Numbered from the stretch's first letter, positions 9,901 to 17,535 are shown. The stretch: 64,000 bases of DNA from Bdellovibrionales bacterium (GCA_020628165.1 JAHDFM010000015.1:18807-82806); one strand, 5' to 3'. Numbers and translations are program-made. Notes: generated by a model from the letters alone, not told the origin.

Positions 9901-12900
9901 CAATTGTTAGGTTATCACTGGCATCAGTGCCACCAATTAATGTTTGCCCACCAGATCGCCCTGCTAACAAAGCATACTGAGTGTGATCATCATCAGTCAG
10001 CCCTGGTAATGAGCCGTGATCGATAGAACCCATCAGCTCAATGATAGTCACTTCACGAAGCGCTCCTGCTGAAGAGTCGTAAACTAAAAAGCTATCAGCA
10101 GTATCAGGAGATGCACTTAAGTCAGTAGTTCCTGTAACGTCTAAAGATAAACTTGCATCTCCGCTAGCAGCACCACCGGTCAACCCGCTATCAGCGGCAG
10201 TTGTCACTCCAGTAATGTCACCACCACTGGATGTAGTCCAAGTTAACACTCCACTTCCGTCAGTTGTTAAGACTTGACCACTAGATCCATCCCCGTCTGG
10301 CAGTTCAAAAATAGTATTTGCTGTGACACTGTCAGGGGATCGAAAACCAATGTAGTTACTTCCGTTCGCCGCAAGTTCACTAAGAACTATAGAGCCCGCA
10401 TCACCAGCTGCGGTGCCGTTGGGGCCACTAATGATACGCCCTTCAACATCTAATTTAGCATCAGGAGTCGTGTCACCTATGCCCACACGACCGTCGTTTT
10501 CAATGCGCATCACTTCTGCTTTTGTAGTAGTTCCATTTTGAGTGACATCAAAAGTGATTCTTGAACCTTTGTCGGTTGCATTCCAAATTTCTGAACTTCT
10601 AAAGCTAATACCAACTTGATTCGCATTACCAGTTCCATCGTAACCAAAACCATCGATGGCCAACATTACATTATTAGCTGTTAAAGCAGTCGGAGCAGCA
10701 GTCGTGCCACGTGAACGAACACCTGAAACGTAAGGGAAACCACCGTCTGTATTGGCTTCAAGACGCATCTGTGCCGTACCACCGTCTTCTCGAATATGTA
10801 GATTCGTTGAAGGTGTTACGGTACCTATACCAACATTTCCGTCACTGTTAATTCTCATTTTCTCTGAAACAGCACCAGACTGCCTTGTTCCAAATGACAA
10901 AGCACCTTCTTCAGCTCCCGGTGTTGTATTTGTGAGAATACCTAAAACTTGACCTGAAGCTCGGTAATCTGAGTTTGTATTTTTAGATTCAAAAACAATA
11001 CCGCCACCGGCTGTTGTACTAATAATATCTCGACGAAGAGACATTAACCAAGAGTTAGTGTCTTCCACACTTAACTTCCATGAAGGACTTGCGGTTCCAA
11101 TTCCAACATTACCACCAGTTGGGTTTAAAATAATATCACCCTTAGTCGCATCACTCGTTGAATCTAAAGTTAAATCATCACTAGCAGCCGTACCACCAAG
11201 TAACGTGTTCGTTGCTAAATTTAAATTTGTTGTAGCAGTGTGATTACCTAAATTGTCAGCAGAGCTATCCACTCCACATTCCCATCTAGCGTTGGTGTTG
11301 TCCCACTTGAGAACTTCACCATCAGCACATGCGGTGTTGTTGGGTTGATAAGTAAAGTACTGGCTCGCACCATTGATCAGTTTTCCAACACTCATAGTGT
11401 TAATTTTTGCATCTGTTACACTGCTATTTGCTAAATCATCTGAACTGATTGTACCGTCAAGTATTTCATCAGTTTCAACAGCACCTGTTGCAATATCATT
11501 AGCTAAGATCGTATTTGTTGCGATCTTAGAAGTATCGACAGAGTTGTTTGCTAAATCATCTTTAATGATTGTTCCATCAAGAATCCTTGAATTATTGATG
11601 GCACCAATAGCAATATCTGCAGTTACTATTGTTCCGTTGTCAATTTTTGCACTCGTCACGGCATCATCTAAAATAGCTGCCGTATCAACCGCATCGTCTG
11701 CGAGTTCTGAAGCCGTAATGGCATCAGCTGCTATATCGTCAGCTACTAATGTATTTAATGCCACTTTGCTCGAAGTGATCCCGCCATCGCGCACTTGTAA
11801 ATCGTTAGAGCCGTTGATTTCTAAAGTGGTGCCGTCAACCTCTACTTGTAAAGTGACTGTGCCACTTGCGACACCACCACTCAACCCACTTGTTCCTGAA
11901 GTGACAACACTGTCTATATCTCCACTTTCAGCCACACAACTCCAGGCGTACGTTGGCCCCACACTCATTTGCAACTTTTGCGTGGATGTACAATTTGGCA
12001 CGCTATCAGCCGCCATTGCAAAGCCAGCTTCATTACCGAGACTTGCCACAACTAAAGCGTTGGTTGCATTGGTCCATAATTTGATTTGATCGGTGTCAGT
12101 GTTGTACCAGACACTTCCGACATCACCGGCACCCAAAGTTCCTTCATAAGCAATTTCTTGAGCCGAAGTGAATGCACCTAAATTAATTGTGTACTGAGGG
12201 GAAACGGTAATGTGACCTGTGTTCAATACATTTTGAGAGTTAAAATCTAAGTTATCTGTCCCCGGAGTGCCGTTTAAAGATAAGTTGAGAATATTTGTAA
12301 TTGCATTGTCATCCATATTGATAGTGCCACTCATCGTGCCACCAGCAAGTGGGAGTTTATCACTGGCCTGACTTTGCAAGTCGACCACTTGAGCACCATC
12401 CCAATATTTTAGTGATGAATCGTCAGTGTTAAACCAAGTTTTACCAGCGTGATCAGCAGGCACGGTGAATGTCCCTATCAACGTGGTTTGTTCCGCATTA
12501 GTGAACACACCTAAGTGTAAAGGGTTCGCAGGGTTCATGGTAATGTAACCCGTCTGCAATAAGTGGTTGCCATTAAAATCGATATCACCAGTCATGGTGC
12601 CACCAGCTAATGGAAGTTTGCTTGAGTCAGTACCAGATGGCACTACACCGGCAGGCAAGGTGCCTGTTGTGATTTTACTGGCATCAATGCCGGAAGCTAG
12701 ATGAGTGTTGGTAATGCCACCTGTAGCCACACTGATGGTTCCAGTAGATGTGATCGGTCCACCCGTTAAGCCACTTCCAGTTGCAACATTTGAAACTGTT
12801 CCACTGCCAATGTTTTGCGTGGTCGTTCCGTCGAAATATTGAATCGTCGTGGTGTCTGAGTTGTACCAAATGTCACCGGCAACAGGTGCAACTGGAGGTG

Positions 12901-13570
12901 TGGTGTTGTCGAATGTAGGTAAACTTCCTGCGCCACTGGCACCAATTTGTGCGTACTGAGAAGAGGTTCCAGCAAGTAATGCTAATAGTTCTGTAAAGTT
13001 CGCGCCACCATCAAAAACCGTTTCAATGTTTGCTTGTGACACTCCAGCACCGGAAGTATTCACTTGTATGAATTCATCTGAAGTCATGCCACCTAGAGTG
13101 CCTGCGTACATCGCATACGGCACACTTTGCAAAACATGATCTTGTGGTAACGTCACCGCACCCGAGCCTTCATCAAAAGTGATTCTAATTTTTCGTGTAT
13201 CACCAGGGTTTGGATCGTATGCTGTTCCAGAAGAACAAGTTAAGCCGGTTAAATTCCCTAAAGAATTATTGATGGCCTGGTCAACGTTTGCAACGCCACC
13301 GGCACCAGTGTTCGTTCCGTTACCCACGCTTAAATTGAAAATCCCTGCAGAGCCTGACATATTCAAAGTGAAGGTTTCTTCGAGAAGTAAACACTCATCC
13401 GCTGTTGATAGTAACTGCACCGTAAAGTTTACACTCGCTGCTTCCACAGCCGTGCCATCAGAACGAATCAGTTGTCCTTGCATAAAAAATGAAGGTGGCC
13501 CTGCAAACGCAGCACCAGCAGGCAACAACAACAGGGTAAGAATAAATATACGTATTAAAATATTTTTCAT
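3965..13570 (-). CDS. Giant mosaic fibre/adhesin with S74 intramolecular chaperone
   Basis: A 3201-residue secreted fibre protein. A signal peptide (cleavage after AAFA, about residue 23) precedes an N-terminal domain (FMQGQLIRSDG to about 170). A region of short repeats follows at about 597-727 (ILDGTI..DDLAN.SV). About fifteen modules share the signature GNVGIGTxxP..KLDV, typical of phage-tail-like trimeric fibres, interspersed with DHTQYALLAGR and DGTSGQVLxTNGSGVLSW segments. Residues about 2420-2670 are YadA-head-like beta-roll repeats (SNNIALGFQA type). The C-terminus is a Peptidase_S74 chaperone domain with Ser3038 and Lys3043 in SDSRLK, the spacing of the catalytic dyad of endosialidase-type autoproteolytic chaperones, then a coiled coil to the end. 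The architecture matches the mosaic adhesive trimer (MAT) proteins of Bdellovibrio. Trimer formation and chaperone release are family knowledge; the ligand is unknown. Confidence 0.9.
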   Translation of the reverse strand: MKNILIRIFILTLLLLPAGAAFAGPPSFFMQGQLIRSDGTAVEAASVNFTVQLLSTADECLLLEETFTLNMSGSAGIFNLSVGNGTNTGAGGVANVDQAINNSLGNLTGLTCSSGTAYDPNPGDTRKIRITFDEGSGAVTLPQDHVLQSVPYAMYAGTLGGMTSDEFIQVNTSGAGVSQANIETVFDGGANFTELLALLAGTSSQYAQIGASGAGSLPTFDNTTPPVAPVAGDIWYNSDTTTIQYFDGTTTQNIGSGTVSNVATGSGLTGGPITSTGTISVATGGITNTHLASGIDASKITTGTLPAGVVPSGTDSSKLPLAGGTMTGDIDFNGNHLLQTGYITMNPANPLHLGVFTNAEQTTLIGTFTVPADHAGKTWFNTDDSSLKYWDGAQVVDLQSQASDKLPLAGGTMSGTINMDDNAITNILNLSLNGTPGTDNLDFNSQNVLNTGHITVSPQYTINLGAFTSAQEIAYEGTLGAGDVGSVWYNTDTDQIKLWTNATNALVVASLGNEAGFAMAADSVPNCTSTQKLQMSVGPTYAWSCVAESGDIDSVVTSGTSGLSGGVASGTVTLQVEVDGTTLEINGSNDLQVRDGGITSSKVALNTLVADDIAADAITASELADDAVDTAAILDDAVTSAKIDNGTIVTADIAIGAINNSRILDGTIIKDDLANNSVDTSKIATNTILANDIATGAVETDEILDGTISSDDLANSSVTDAKINTMSVGKLINGASQYFTYQPNNTACADGEVLKWDNTNARWECGVDSSADNLGNHTATTNLNLATNTLLGGTAASDDLTLDSTSDATKGDIILNPTGGNVGIGTASPSWKLSVEDTNSWLMSLRRDIISTTAGGGIVFESKNTNSDYRASGQVLGILTNTTPGAEEGALSFGTRQSGAVSEKMRINSDGNVGIGTVTPSTNLHIREDGGTAQMRLEANTDGGFPYVSGVRSRGTTAAPTALTANNVMLAIDGFGYDGTGNANQVGISFRSSEIWNATDKGSRITFDVTQNGTTTKAEVMRIENDGRVGIGDTTPDAKLDVEGRIISGPNGTAAGDAGSIVLSELAANGSNYIGFRSPDSVTANTIFELPDGDGSSGQVLTTDGSGVLTWTTSSGGDITGVTTAADSGLTGGAASGDASLSLDVTGTTDLSASPDTADSFLVYDSSAGALREVTIIELMGSIDHGSLPGLTDDDHTQYALLAGRSGGQTLIGGTDASDNLTIDSTSNATKGDIILNSTGGNVGIGITNPTTTLDINADRGATAGIQIRDADDSGNWRLRFRNSSPSGHGLIEMRDVSENKSVEIRAAGSTYFNGGNVGVGTDSPDATFHVLGGDMRLGGAPDSERAFTLYRNTSEVGKLTTGNGGFTIAARNNNDILFQDDTATRMVLEDGGNVGIGTTAPNYQLDVSGVGGGGSLLQLHRDSDLSGSQLSNNIDFAFDDSATEVNRVRIQAIGHNTTLTDDGGELSLQVANPTGTLVEGLRIDSDGNVGLGDSTPDSKLDVEGRLTSGPSGTAAGNGGSIVLKELVANGTNSIGFRAPDAVTADVVFELPDGDGSSGQVLTTDGSGVLTWSTSSGGDITGVTTAADSGLTGGSASGDASLSLDVAGTTDLSASPDAADSFLVYDSSAGALREVTITELMGSIDHGSLSGLTDDDHTQYALLAGRSGGQTLIGGIDASDDLIIDSTSNATKGDILLNPTGGNVGVGSAIPSYKLSVVDITSSSTVPKLWVGRTNVAEGFGVAIDDGGTVLRSVQDETAAEVHSLRNDLQSSASGNHYQAWSFNNTEVMRVSSTGNLGIGTTNPEAQLEVSGVESPTIILDDDQGTSQRWSIGESNGALVFKEETDSSAGDDVVFDITGSVAVGNITPSSKLDIDGDLNLREMTAPSVSAADQGRIYFDATDNKFKVSENGGGYVDLFPTSGVGSGDFLADGTVAMTGNLQLNNQWLSNDGDSEGIRIDNDGNVGVGIASPNNKLVVADNLSNQARIGFVQTSAVRTNFIGLGDADEIIIAADENDEGTASNIQFRVDGSEAVRIDAGGDVFIGTGTLTNASGSEDLSVTGNLEVDGTIYGTLDSSVGITHSLDAAYDDGSSVTVDSTDVIYNLSSTQDFHIQDNGAALFTVLDNGRVGIGVDSSLTHKLHVVSSISALANFERTSGEFSIVDITAGTDTGNSILRFSDQSGDAGQIDFEHNNNSLNFEVNSNVGLTINSSGYTGVGTTNPQTQLHVLASGTPGTPSIDGTTVSVFQRSAAAGNRSRVSVVSGNTGEAQLTFGDTDNALISAITYDNNTNALEIAGNGSLSLPDILISSTSNVGIGNITPNARLHVGGEIRSQPSSGSAGDGGTIQLEELAANGTNYVGFRAPDSIGSDTVWELPASDGTSGQVLQTNGSGVLSWITPGGGGASNLDDLGDVTTNYANDNMLLGSGTGAAVSTGTDNIAVGDDAFTTTSTGSNNSAFGSQALNGGPAAGSNNTAMGYQSLFNINGSSNTAVGSGALFNNSGGHGDHNAALGRNAGFSTAAGAFTASVLVGSSAGEGGSGTNVVSIGRYAGYGSTGSQNITIGEYAGPALSGTENVILGRRAYFTNSGTSTASYNVALGGEVAGDLPIKTGSNNVSLGYRAHYTMTSGANNIALGFQAADNITSGSNNITIGHNINVASATGSNQLNIGNAITGDLSTGDIEIDNEVRWNDSDDSNYVGFVSPATVSSNVIWTLPDADGTSGQVLQTNGSGVLSWADAGGGGGAGFTDGGNTATGNMTLGTDNSFDLDIITNNTSRAKFDSNGKIRIGTGAIPSDTSIYFNATAQNSFLGSAFEFGGTLNSTTNSQYFINVQPTIAPSGTSTRSYSGLVVRPNFSTSNTVTSADYAAIDISQDTSGATAMDEMYGLRVYQRMLNTSSVDNAYSIYVEDPFTNSGTSSIGNDFYGIYIEGTNNVATNDTYALYTQGTAPSRFGGHIGIGDNTPDAYLEIANEITPAAPYIMMSSDDFQDGDVFIVENDGDVGIGDKTPSYKLDVNGNLQVQGSSTTCVLGDGAGATNCTSDSRLKEQVEPIASALDKILDLRGVEFVWNHKSQSPGVKAIGVIAQEVERHFPTTVIKNRDSGYKMVDYAALVAPLIQATKEQQDIIDANKAYCEVNYQELRDRMNKLQNKSEENSRDIASVQSENEKLKKQNQELKRQLEDLSKKHTDLEGDLNKIKTLLNIK
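8455..9075 (-). repeat. Internal repeat of fibre gene, copy B
   Basis: About 620 bases inside the fibre gene encode LDVEGR..GPSGTAAG, the DGDGSSGQVLTTDGSGVLTW module, DSGLTGG, DHTQYALLAGRSGGQ and NATKGDI in the same order and spacing as copy A 1.38 kb away. The translated copies differ at scattered residues only, with most DNA differences at third positions. This is a segmental duplication within the fibre shaft. Boundaries are approximate. Confidence 0.85.
9835..10455 (-). repeat. Internal repeat of fibre gene, copy A
   Basis: Partner of the copy at 8455-9075. It encodes LDVEGRIISGPNGTAAG through NATKGDIILN with the same module order, and is separated from copy B by a different block of GNVGIG modules. 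Boundaries are approximate because similarity fades into the general module consensus. Confidence 0.85.
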
Positions 13571-13760
13571 ATTTGTTTTGCAATAAAATAATTATTTCGC
13601 TGAGATAGGGTTCGGTACATATATATAAGTTCTTAAGAAATTTAGACAAAAATCTAGTAAATCAAATATATTGTTGTGTCATATTAAGAATCTTTTTCAC
13701 TCTGATACAGTAATGGTAAAACGTACCAGTTTAAGACTGAAAATTGCTTCTAACGAATTC

Positions 13761-13787
13761 TTAACTCTACTAAAATCCTGCCGATAA
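13761..13787 (+). promoter_or_regulatory. Sigma-28 (FliA)-like promoter
   Basis: TTAA (13761-13764), 15 bases, then GCCGATAA (13780-13787), an exact match to the FliA -10 box and a near match to its TAAA -35 box at the right spacing. It reads toward the lipoprotein at 13797. The sequence TTAACT...TCCTGCCGA is shared with the promoter-like element at 61710, and CCGATAAGACTTCA is repeated exactly before ctp. Confidence 0.6.
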
Positions 13788-13796
13788 GACTTCAGT

Positions 13797-14360
13797 ATGA
13801 AAACCCTGCACGCGGTATTATTATTTCTATTTATTTTGCTGTTCACTAGTTGTAACAAAGATGTAACTATCATTGGCAGCAATCGCTCGATCGACTGGTT
13901 CTCGCCCTTCACTGTTGTGGTGAACAAATCCATTCAGTATGCTGATGGAACTTCGCAAGGGGTTGTTAAATTACAACTCTTCAACCGAAATAACGTCACC
14001 ATCCAAGGACTCAGCTTGTCAGCTGTTCCACAAGCCGGTACGACTTCCTTTGTGAATTGTACGGCCTCTAACTCCATTGGCGAAGTGTACTGTTATTTCA
14101 CTGCTACCACTGCTGGCACAACTACTATTGATTTCACAGACGGTGATCAGAACTTTACCACGGACATTGTTTTTATTGACCCTCCCACTCGTCTTGACGT
14201 GGTGAGAGTTTCTAACACACAAATATTAAAACAAACTGCGGCAGGCTACACGGCCACGACTGGTTTGCGCAAAACTAATTGGCTTAAAGACACTGCTGGC
14301 GGCGCTGAAAATAGTGTCGAAGCTCCCGAGTACAAATTAAACCTCACAGTCTCACCTTAA
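13797..14360 (+). CDS. Lipoprotein with Ig-like fold
   Basis: A 187-residue predicted lipoprotein: a signal peptide with lipobox FTSC (Cys19), then a beta-rich sequence (FSPFTVVVNKSIQYADGTSQ, IQGLSLSAVPQAGTTSF, GEVYCYFTATTAGTTTIDF) with the pattern of bacterial Ig-like (Big-1/invasin-like) domains. Two cysteines near residues 82 and 93 may pair. It is divergent from the giant fibre gene with about 226 bases between them, so it could be a partner at the outer membrane, although nothing in the sequence proves that. There is no Shine-Dalgarno; the ATG lies nine bases after a FliA -10 box, consistent with a leaderless or nearly leaderless mRNA. Confidence 0.75.
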   Translation: MKTLHAVLLFLFILLFTSCNKDVTIIGSNRSIDWFSPFTVVVNKSIQYADGTSQGVVKLQLFNRNNVTIQGLSLSAVPQAGTTSFVNCTASNSIGEVYCYFTATTAGTTTIDFTDGDQNFTTDIVFIDPPTRLDVVRVSNTQILKQTAAGYTATTGLRKTNWLKDTAGGAENSVEAPEYKLNLTVSP

Positions 14361-14368
14361 CGTATAAC

Positions 14369-14394
14369 TAAAGTCTAACTTTTAGAGCTAATAG
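14369..14394 (+). promoter_or_regulatory. Weak sigma-28-like element upstream of FnIII-barrel gene
   Basis: TAAAGTCT (14369-14376) matches the extended FliA -35 TAAAGTTT at 7 of 8 positions, but the -10 candidate GCTAATAG (14387-14394) matches only 5 of 8 and the spacing is one base short. It is recorded because neighbouring surface genes carry better versions. Confidence 0.25.
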
Positions 14395-14461
14395 AAAGAC
14401 TAGATAAAGCATCTATAATTTGGCAGGCATGCCCCCTATGATAAACTGTAAGTCATACATT

Positions 14462-16240
14462 ATGACTCGGTTTTTACTGATTTGCATCTTAGCATTTAGC
14501 AACACGATTTCTCTTGCCAATGAGCTCACAGAGCCCGGGCCTAATTCATTGATTCAAGAAACCATTGAGCTCGCACAAGACGACAACAGTGTTTACCACA
14601 ATGCACTGCTAAAGTGGCAAGCAATAGATGGCGCAGACACTTACAAAGTCATTGTCACACGCAAAGATATGCACTTTCGCAAAATTTATTACACAAAAAC
14701 CAACCAATTGGATTACTCCTTGCTCACAAACACTCCCTACACATGGAGAGTGGTGGCACAAAAAAGCTCTAAAGACATCACTAAGATCAGCCCCTACTAC
14801 AACCTGACTGTGATGAATCCAAACATCACTAACCTTCCTGACTACTCCACTGACTTTAACGAACTCGGATGGACCAAAGAAACTTATCAAGAGTCGAATG
14901 AGCTTGAACGCGGCCCTGGCGCACTCATCCCTGGTACTTTTTATTTCAATGAAGAGCGTGTTAAGTACCCGGTGACTTTGCGCTGGCAAAAAGTGGAAGA
15001 GGCAGACACTTATGAAATTGAAATAATAAGGCTCTCGTCACATCGGCGTATGTTTTATTATTCGGACACGCACTTTTTTCCGGTGGAGATCTTTCCAAAC
15101 GCTGATTACCATTGGCGCGTGATCGCTTACAAAGACAAGCAAAGAATCACCAATTACTCCTACCCGTTTTACCTAAGAGCCGTATACGACCCCAACAGAG
15201 AAAAAACCGAAGATGCTATTGATTCTTCAGCTCCCCCAGTAGCAACCCAACAAGAAGTCAACCAGCAAATTGACATCGCCAACAAAAACCATGAGCTCGC
15301 CAAACAAAAAATACTTCAAGAGGCTAAAGAGGTCCAAGAACTTGTTAACAGTGATGTTAAAAATGACGGTGATTTAGGTTTAAAGCTAGCTGACATGCAA
15401 AACCAAATCAACGACCTCAGAGAGCAACTCAAACTGCAAAACTCCATGTACGAAAATGAACTGCAACGCTTGAGAAACAAACTCAAAGATGCCAAAATGG
15501 AAGTTCACGACATCGAACACTGGCGCAAAGCTTGGTTGAAAGGTGGATTGGGCCTGCGTTTCACACGCTACGATCAAGATATCGCTAACAAATTCTCAAG
15601 TAGCACTGAAGAAAACAGACTCTACCATGCAACCAACGGAGACGTGAGTTTTAACTTAGGAGGGGGTTACTTCTTTAAACCAAAAATTGCTGTTGAAGGT
15701 CAGGTTGTTTATTCCAATGGTTCTTTTTTAGAAGTCACTGATAAGGTTCTGGTGGATTACAGCTGGCTTGAGCTGCACTTGGAAGGTGTTTACCTCTTTA
15801 ACCAAAGCGATTTTAACACAAGAGCGGATCATTGGTTTGCAAGAGCCGGAGTGCTTTACCAAACTCTTTCTGTGCTGGCGACCTTTCCTGCCCCTTCCAC
15901 AGTTTATGATGTCGTTGACAGTACACATACATTTATTTCAGGGGGTGCTGGTTACACCAAAATTTTAAGCCCGAGGTTTAAAGTATCTGGTTACGGTAAC
16001 CTTTTACTACAGATTTTAAGCTCTACGTCCTCTTATGATTACACTCCTGACCTTGGTTTCGGTCTGAATACTTACGCGAACTTTGAATACTTTCTCACTC
16101 AAAACATTCGCATGGGTCTTGATTGGCAATTTCAGTACATCAATATAAGTTACAGTTTGTCGGACGGAACACAAGACATCGAAGGTGATCAAAATCTTGT
16201 TCAAAATAAATTAGGTTTGAATTTAAAGTACTTATTTTGA
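14462..16240 (+). CDS. Outer-membrane protein: two FnIII-like domains, coiled coil, beta-barrel
   Basis: A 592-residue exported protein. A signal peptide (MTRFLLICILAFSNTISLA) is followed by two homologous modules at about 46-116 and 163-239, each with LKWQ/LRWQ, GADTYKV/EADTYEI, a central YY(T/S) strand and YTWRV/YHWRV, i.e. FnIII-like folds. A heptad-rich coiled coil spans about 273-356. The remaining about 235 residues alternate hydrophobic and polar residues in beta strands and end in LNLKYLF, as expected of an outer-membrane barrel ending in Phe. The ATG at 14462 is chosen because upstream codons give no signal peptide. It may act as an envelope anchor or receptor. It is convergent with the metalloprotease gene, with five bases between the stops. 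Confidence 0.8.
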   Translation: MTRFLLICILAFSNTISLANELTEPGPNSLIQETIELAQDDNSVYHNALLKWQAIDGADTYKVIVTRKDMHFRKIYYTKTNQLDYSLLTNTPYTWRVVAQKSSKDITKISPYYNLTVMNPNITNLPDYSTDFNELGWTKETYQESNELERGPGALIPGTFYFNEERVKYPVTLRWQKVEEADTYEIEIIRLSSHRRMFYYSDTHFFPVEIFPNADYHWRVIAYKDKQRITNYSYPFYLRAVYDPNREKTEDAIDSSAPPVATQQEVNQQIDIANKNHELAKQKILQEAKEVQELVNSDVKNDGDLGLKLADMQNQINDLREQLKLQNSMYENELQRLRNKLKDAKMEVHDIEHWRKAWLKGGLGLRFTRYDQDIANKFSSSTEENRLYHATNGDVSFNLGGGYFFKPKIAVEGQVVYSNGSFLEVTDKVLVDYSWLELHLEGVYLFNQSDFNTRADHWFARAGVLYQTLSVLATFPAPSTVYDVVDSTHTFISGGAGYTKILSPRFKVSGYGNLLLQILSSTSSYDYTPDLGFGLNTYANFEYFLTQNIRMGLDWQFQYINISYSLSDGTQDIEGDQNLVQNKLGLNLKYLF

Positions 16241-16245
16241 GTTAG

Positions 16246-17151
16246 TTATGGCCGGTACCAACAAAGTGGCCTCACTCCAAATGTATAATTATCTTGTCGG
16301 TTGCATGCGCCAACCTTTGCATCTTTAACATCAAAGCTATCGAAAGCACTTTTAGTACAAAGAGCTCCTTGAAAGTAAGTGTCCATTCGGCATTGTGCTT
16401 TTGGATGAGAGTGTAAAGTTTTTTTAACCTCACTAAGATCAGGAGTGTCGTAACTGTAGTCTTCATCGGTATCAGCTTGGGTCAGGCTTTTAATAATATA
16501 CGCAAGCTCCAAAGCGGCAATGGCTGACCTATAGCAGTGAATCTGATCATTCTTGTTTGTGTAATGAACTTCGTCACAAATATCTTTAGCAAGAGAATCC
16601 ATTTTTAAATCTTTGGCAAACTCTTGGTTTTCTGTTTCACTATAAAGGCGCCGCATACATTTTGTTGTGGCAAAATAGTCTGCCTGTCCTTCGTTTGTGA
16701 CTTTTCTTTTGCCCAATCGTGTTTTTCTAGGCGCACCACCAAGAAAATGCCCAAGCTCATGACAGAAAACAACAGCAAAGCCTGCTTCGGTCAAACCTGG
16801 CAAACGTGCAAAGCCTCCACTCACTGTAATTGTCCACAAACGTCTGCCTTTACTAGCTACGGCTTTGACCTTATTATCTTCCCAATTAGTTATAAGTTTA
16901 AGCTTAACTCGATTTGACTCAATATCCGGCGCAAACTCATCGTAAATACGCTCAGCAATATTGAAGTACTGTTCTTTAGTGATTCCTTTTTGCGAGGCTG
17001 GTGTGAGCTCTGTGTAGTCAGGTACAATTTTATTCATCTTAGGTAGAAACTCACTACATAAAGTTTGCTTGTGTGGAGGCAACCCGATAAGACCTTCAGA
17101 GAAAACTAACGACAGTACTGCTGCAAATCCTAATAACACTTTACTTTTCAT
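16246..17151 (-). CDS. Secreted zinc metalloprotease (M48-like, HELGH)
   Basis: A 301-residue protein with a signal peptide of about 23 residues. The segment FCHELGHFLGGAP holds HELGH (His131, Glu132, His135), the zinc site of gluzincins. NEGQADYFAT (Glu154, Asp158) supplies the third-ligand pattern seen in M48-type proteases. Eight or more cysteines, several near the C-terminus, suggest a disulfide-stabilised periplasmic or extracellular enzyme. AAGGGGAG precedes the ATG by about six bases. It is an isolated gene between two surface-protein genes; the substrate is unknown, and cleavage of envelope or prey proteins is only a possibility. Confidence 0.8.
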   Translation of the reverse strand: MKSKVLLGFAAVLSLVFSEGLIGLPPHKQTLCSEFLPKMNKIVPDYTELTPASQKGITKEQYFNIAERIYDEFAPDIESNRVKLKLITNWEDNKVKAVASKGRRLWTITVSGGFARLPGLTEAGFAVVFCHELGHFLGGAPRKTRLGKRKVTNEGQADYFATTKCMRRLYSETENQEFAKDLKMDSLAKDICDEVHYTNKNDQIHCYRSAIAALELAYIIKSLTQADTDEDYSYDTPDLSEVKKTLHSHPKAQCRMDTYFQGALCTKSAFDSFDVKDAKVGACNRQDNYTFGVRPLCWYRP

Positions 17152-17490
17152 ACATGCTCCCCTTAAATCAATACAAATAGTAACAATGAATCACTGTCGA
17201 ACCAAATTCTATTTTTTTAAATTATGATAAAAAACCTAACCCAAGTCCTTTATTACTGTCGTTTTGATATAGAGCCTAAAATTGTGCTAACAATTGAAAG
17301 CACTGACTTCAAATTGGAATTCTAACTATTTTTATTTTTGTCGTAGTTTGTGATAAACCAATTCTCAAATTTTACTTTCATGAATTATTCTTTCAGATGG
17401 TGTTTAAAGTGTATCCATTTCAATTCTAGAATTTAAATAGGTTAAAATGTCTCAATTTATTACGGTATAAATAACTTCTTATCTATTTAT
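17152..17490. other. AT-rich intergenic region, no gene seen
   Basis: About 340 bases between the divergent metalloprotease and LamG genes. It is very AT-rich with no convincing coding potential. The metalloprotease Shine-Dalgarno is at its left edge, and a sigma-28-like promoter starts at its right edge. Confidence 0.5.
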
Positions 17491-17517
17491 TAATAAACCT
17501 CTGGGCACCTCCGATAA
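17491..17517 (+). promoter_or_regulatory. Sigma-28-like promoter of LamG lipoprotein
   Basis: TAAT (17491-17494), 15 bases, then TCCGATAA (17510-17517). This matches the FliA consensus at 3 of 4 and 7 of 8 positions with the canonical spacing. Transcription would begin near 17524, a few bases before the ribosome-binding region of the gene at 17536. Confidence 0.5.
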
Positions 17518-17535
17518 ATAAGTAATGGTGGACGC

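Noticed and set aside
8455..10455. Repeats in the fibre gene as a CRISPR array or insertion sequence
   Set aside because: They are long, coding, in frame and diverged mainly at third positions, so they are protein modules rather than mobile or CRISPR repeats.
11373..12089. 238-residue plus-strand frame opposite the fibre gene
   Set aside because: It is the antisense of the regular repeat modules; its Ser/Val/Ala-rich content follows from their codon pattern, and it has no ribosome-binding site or family motif.
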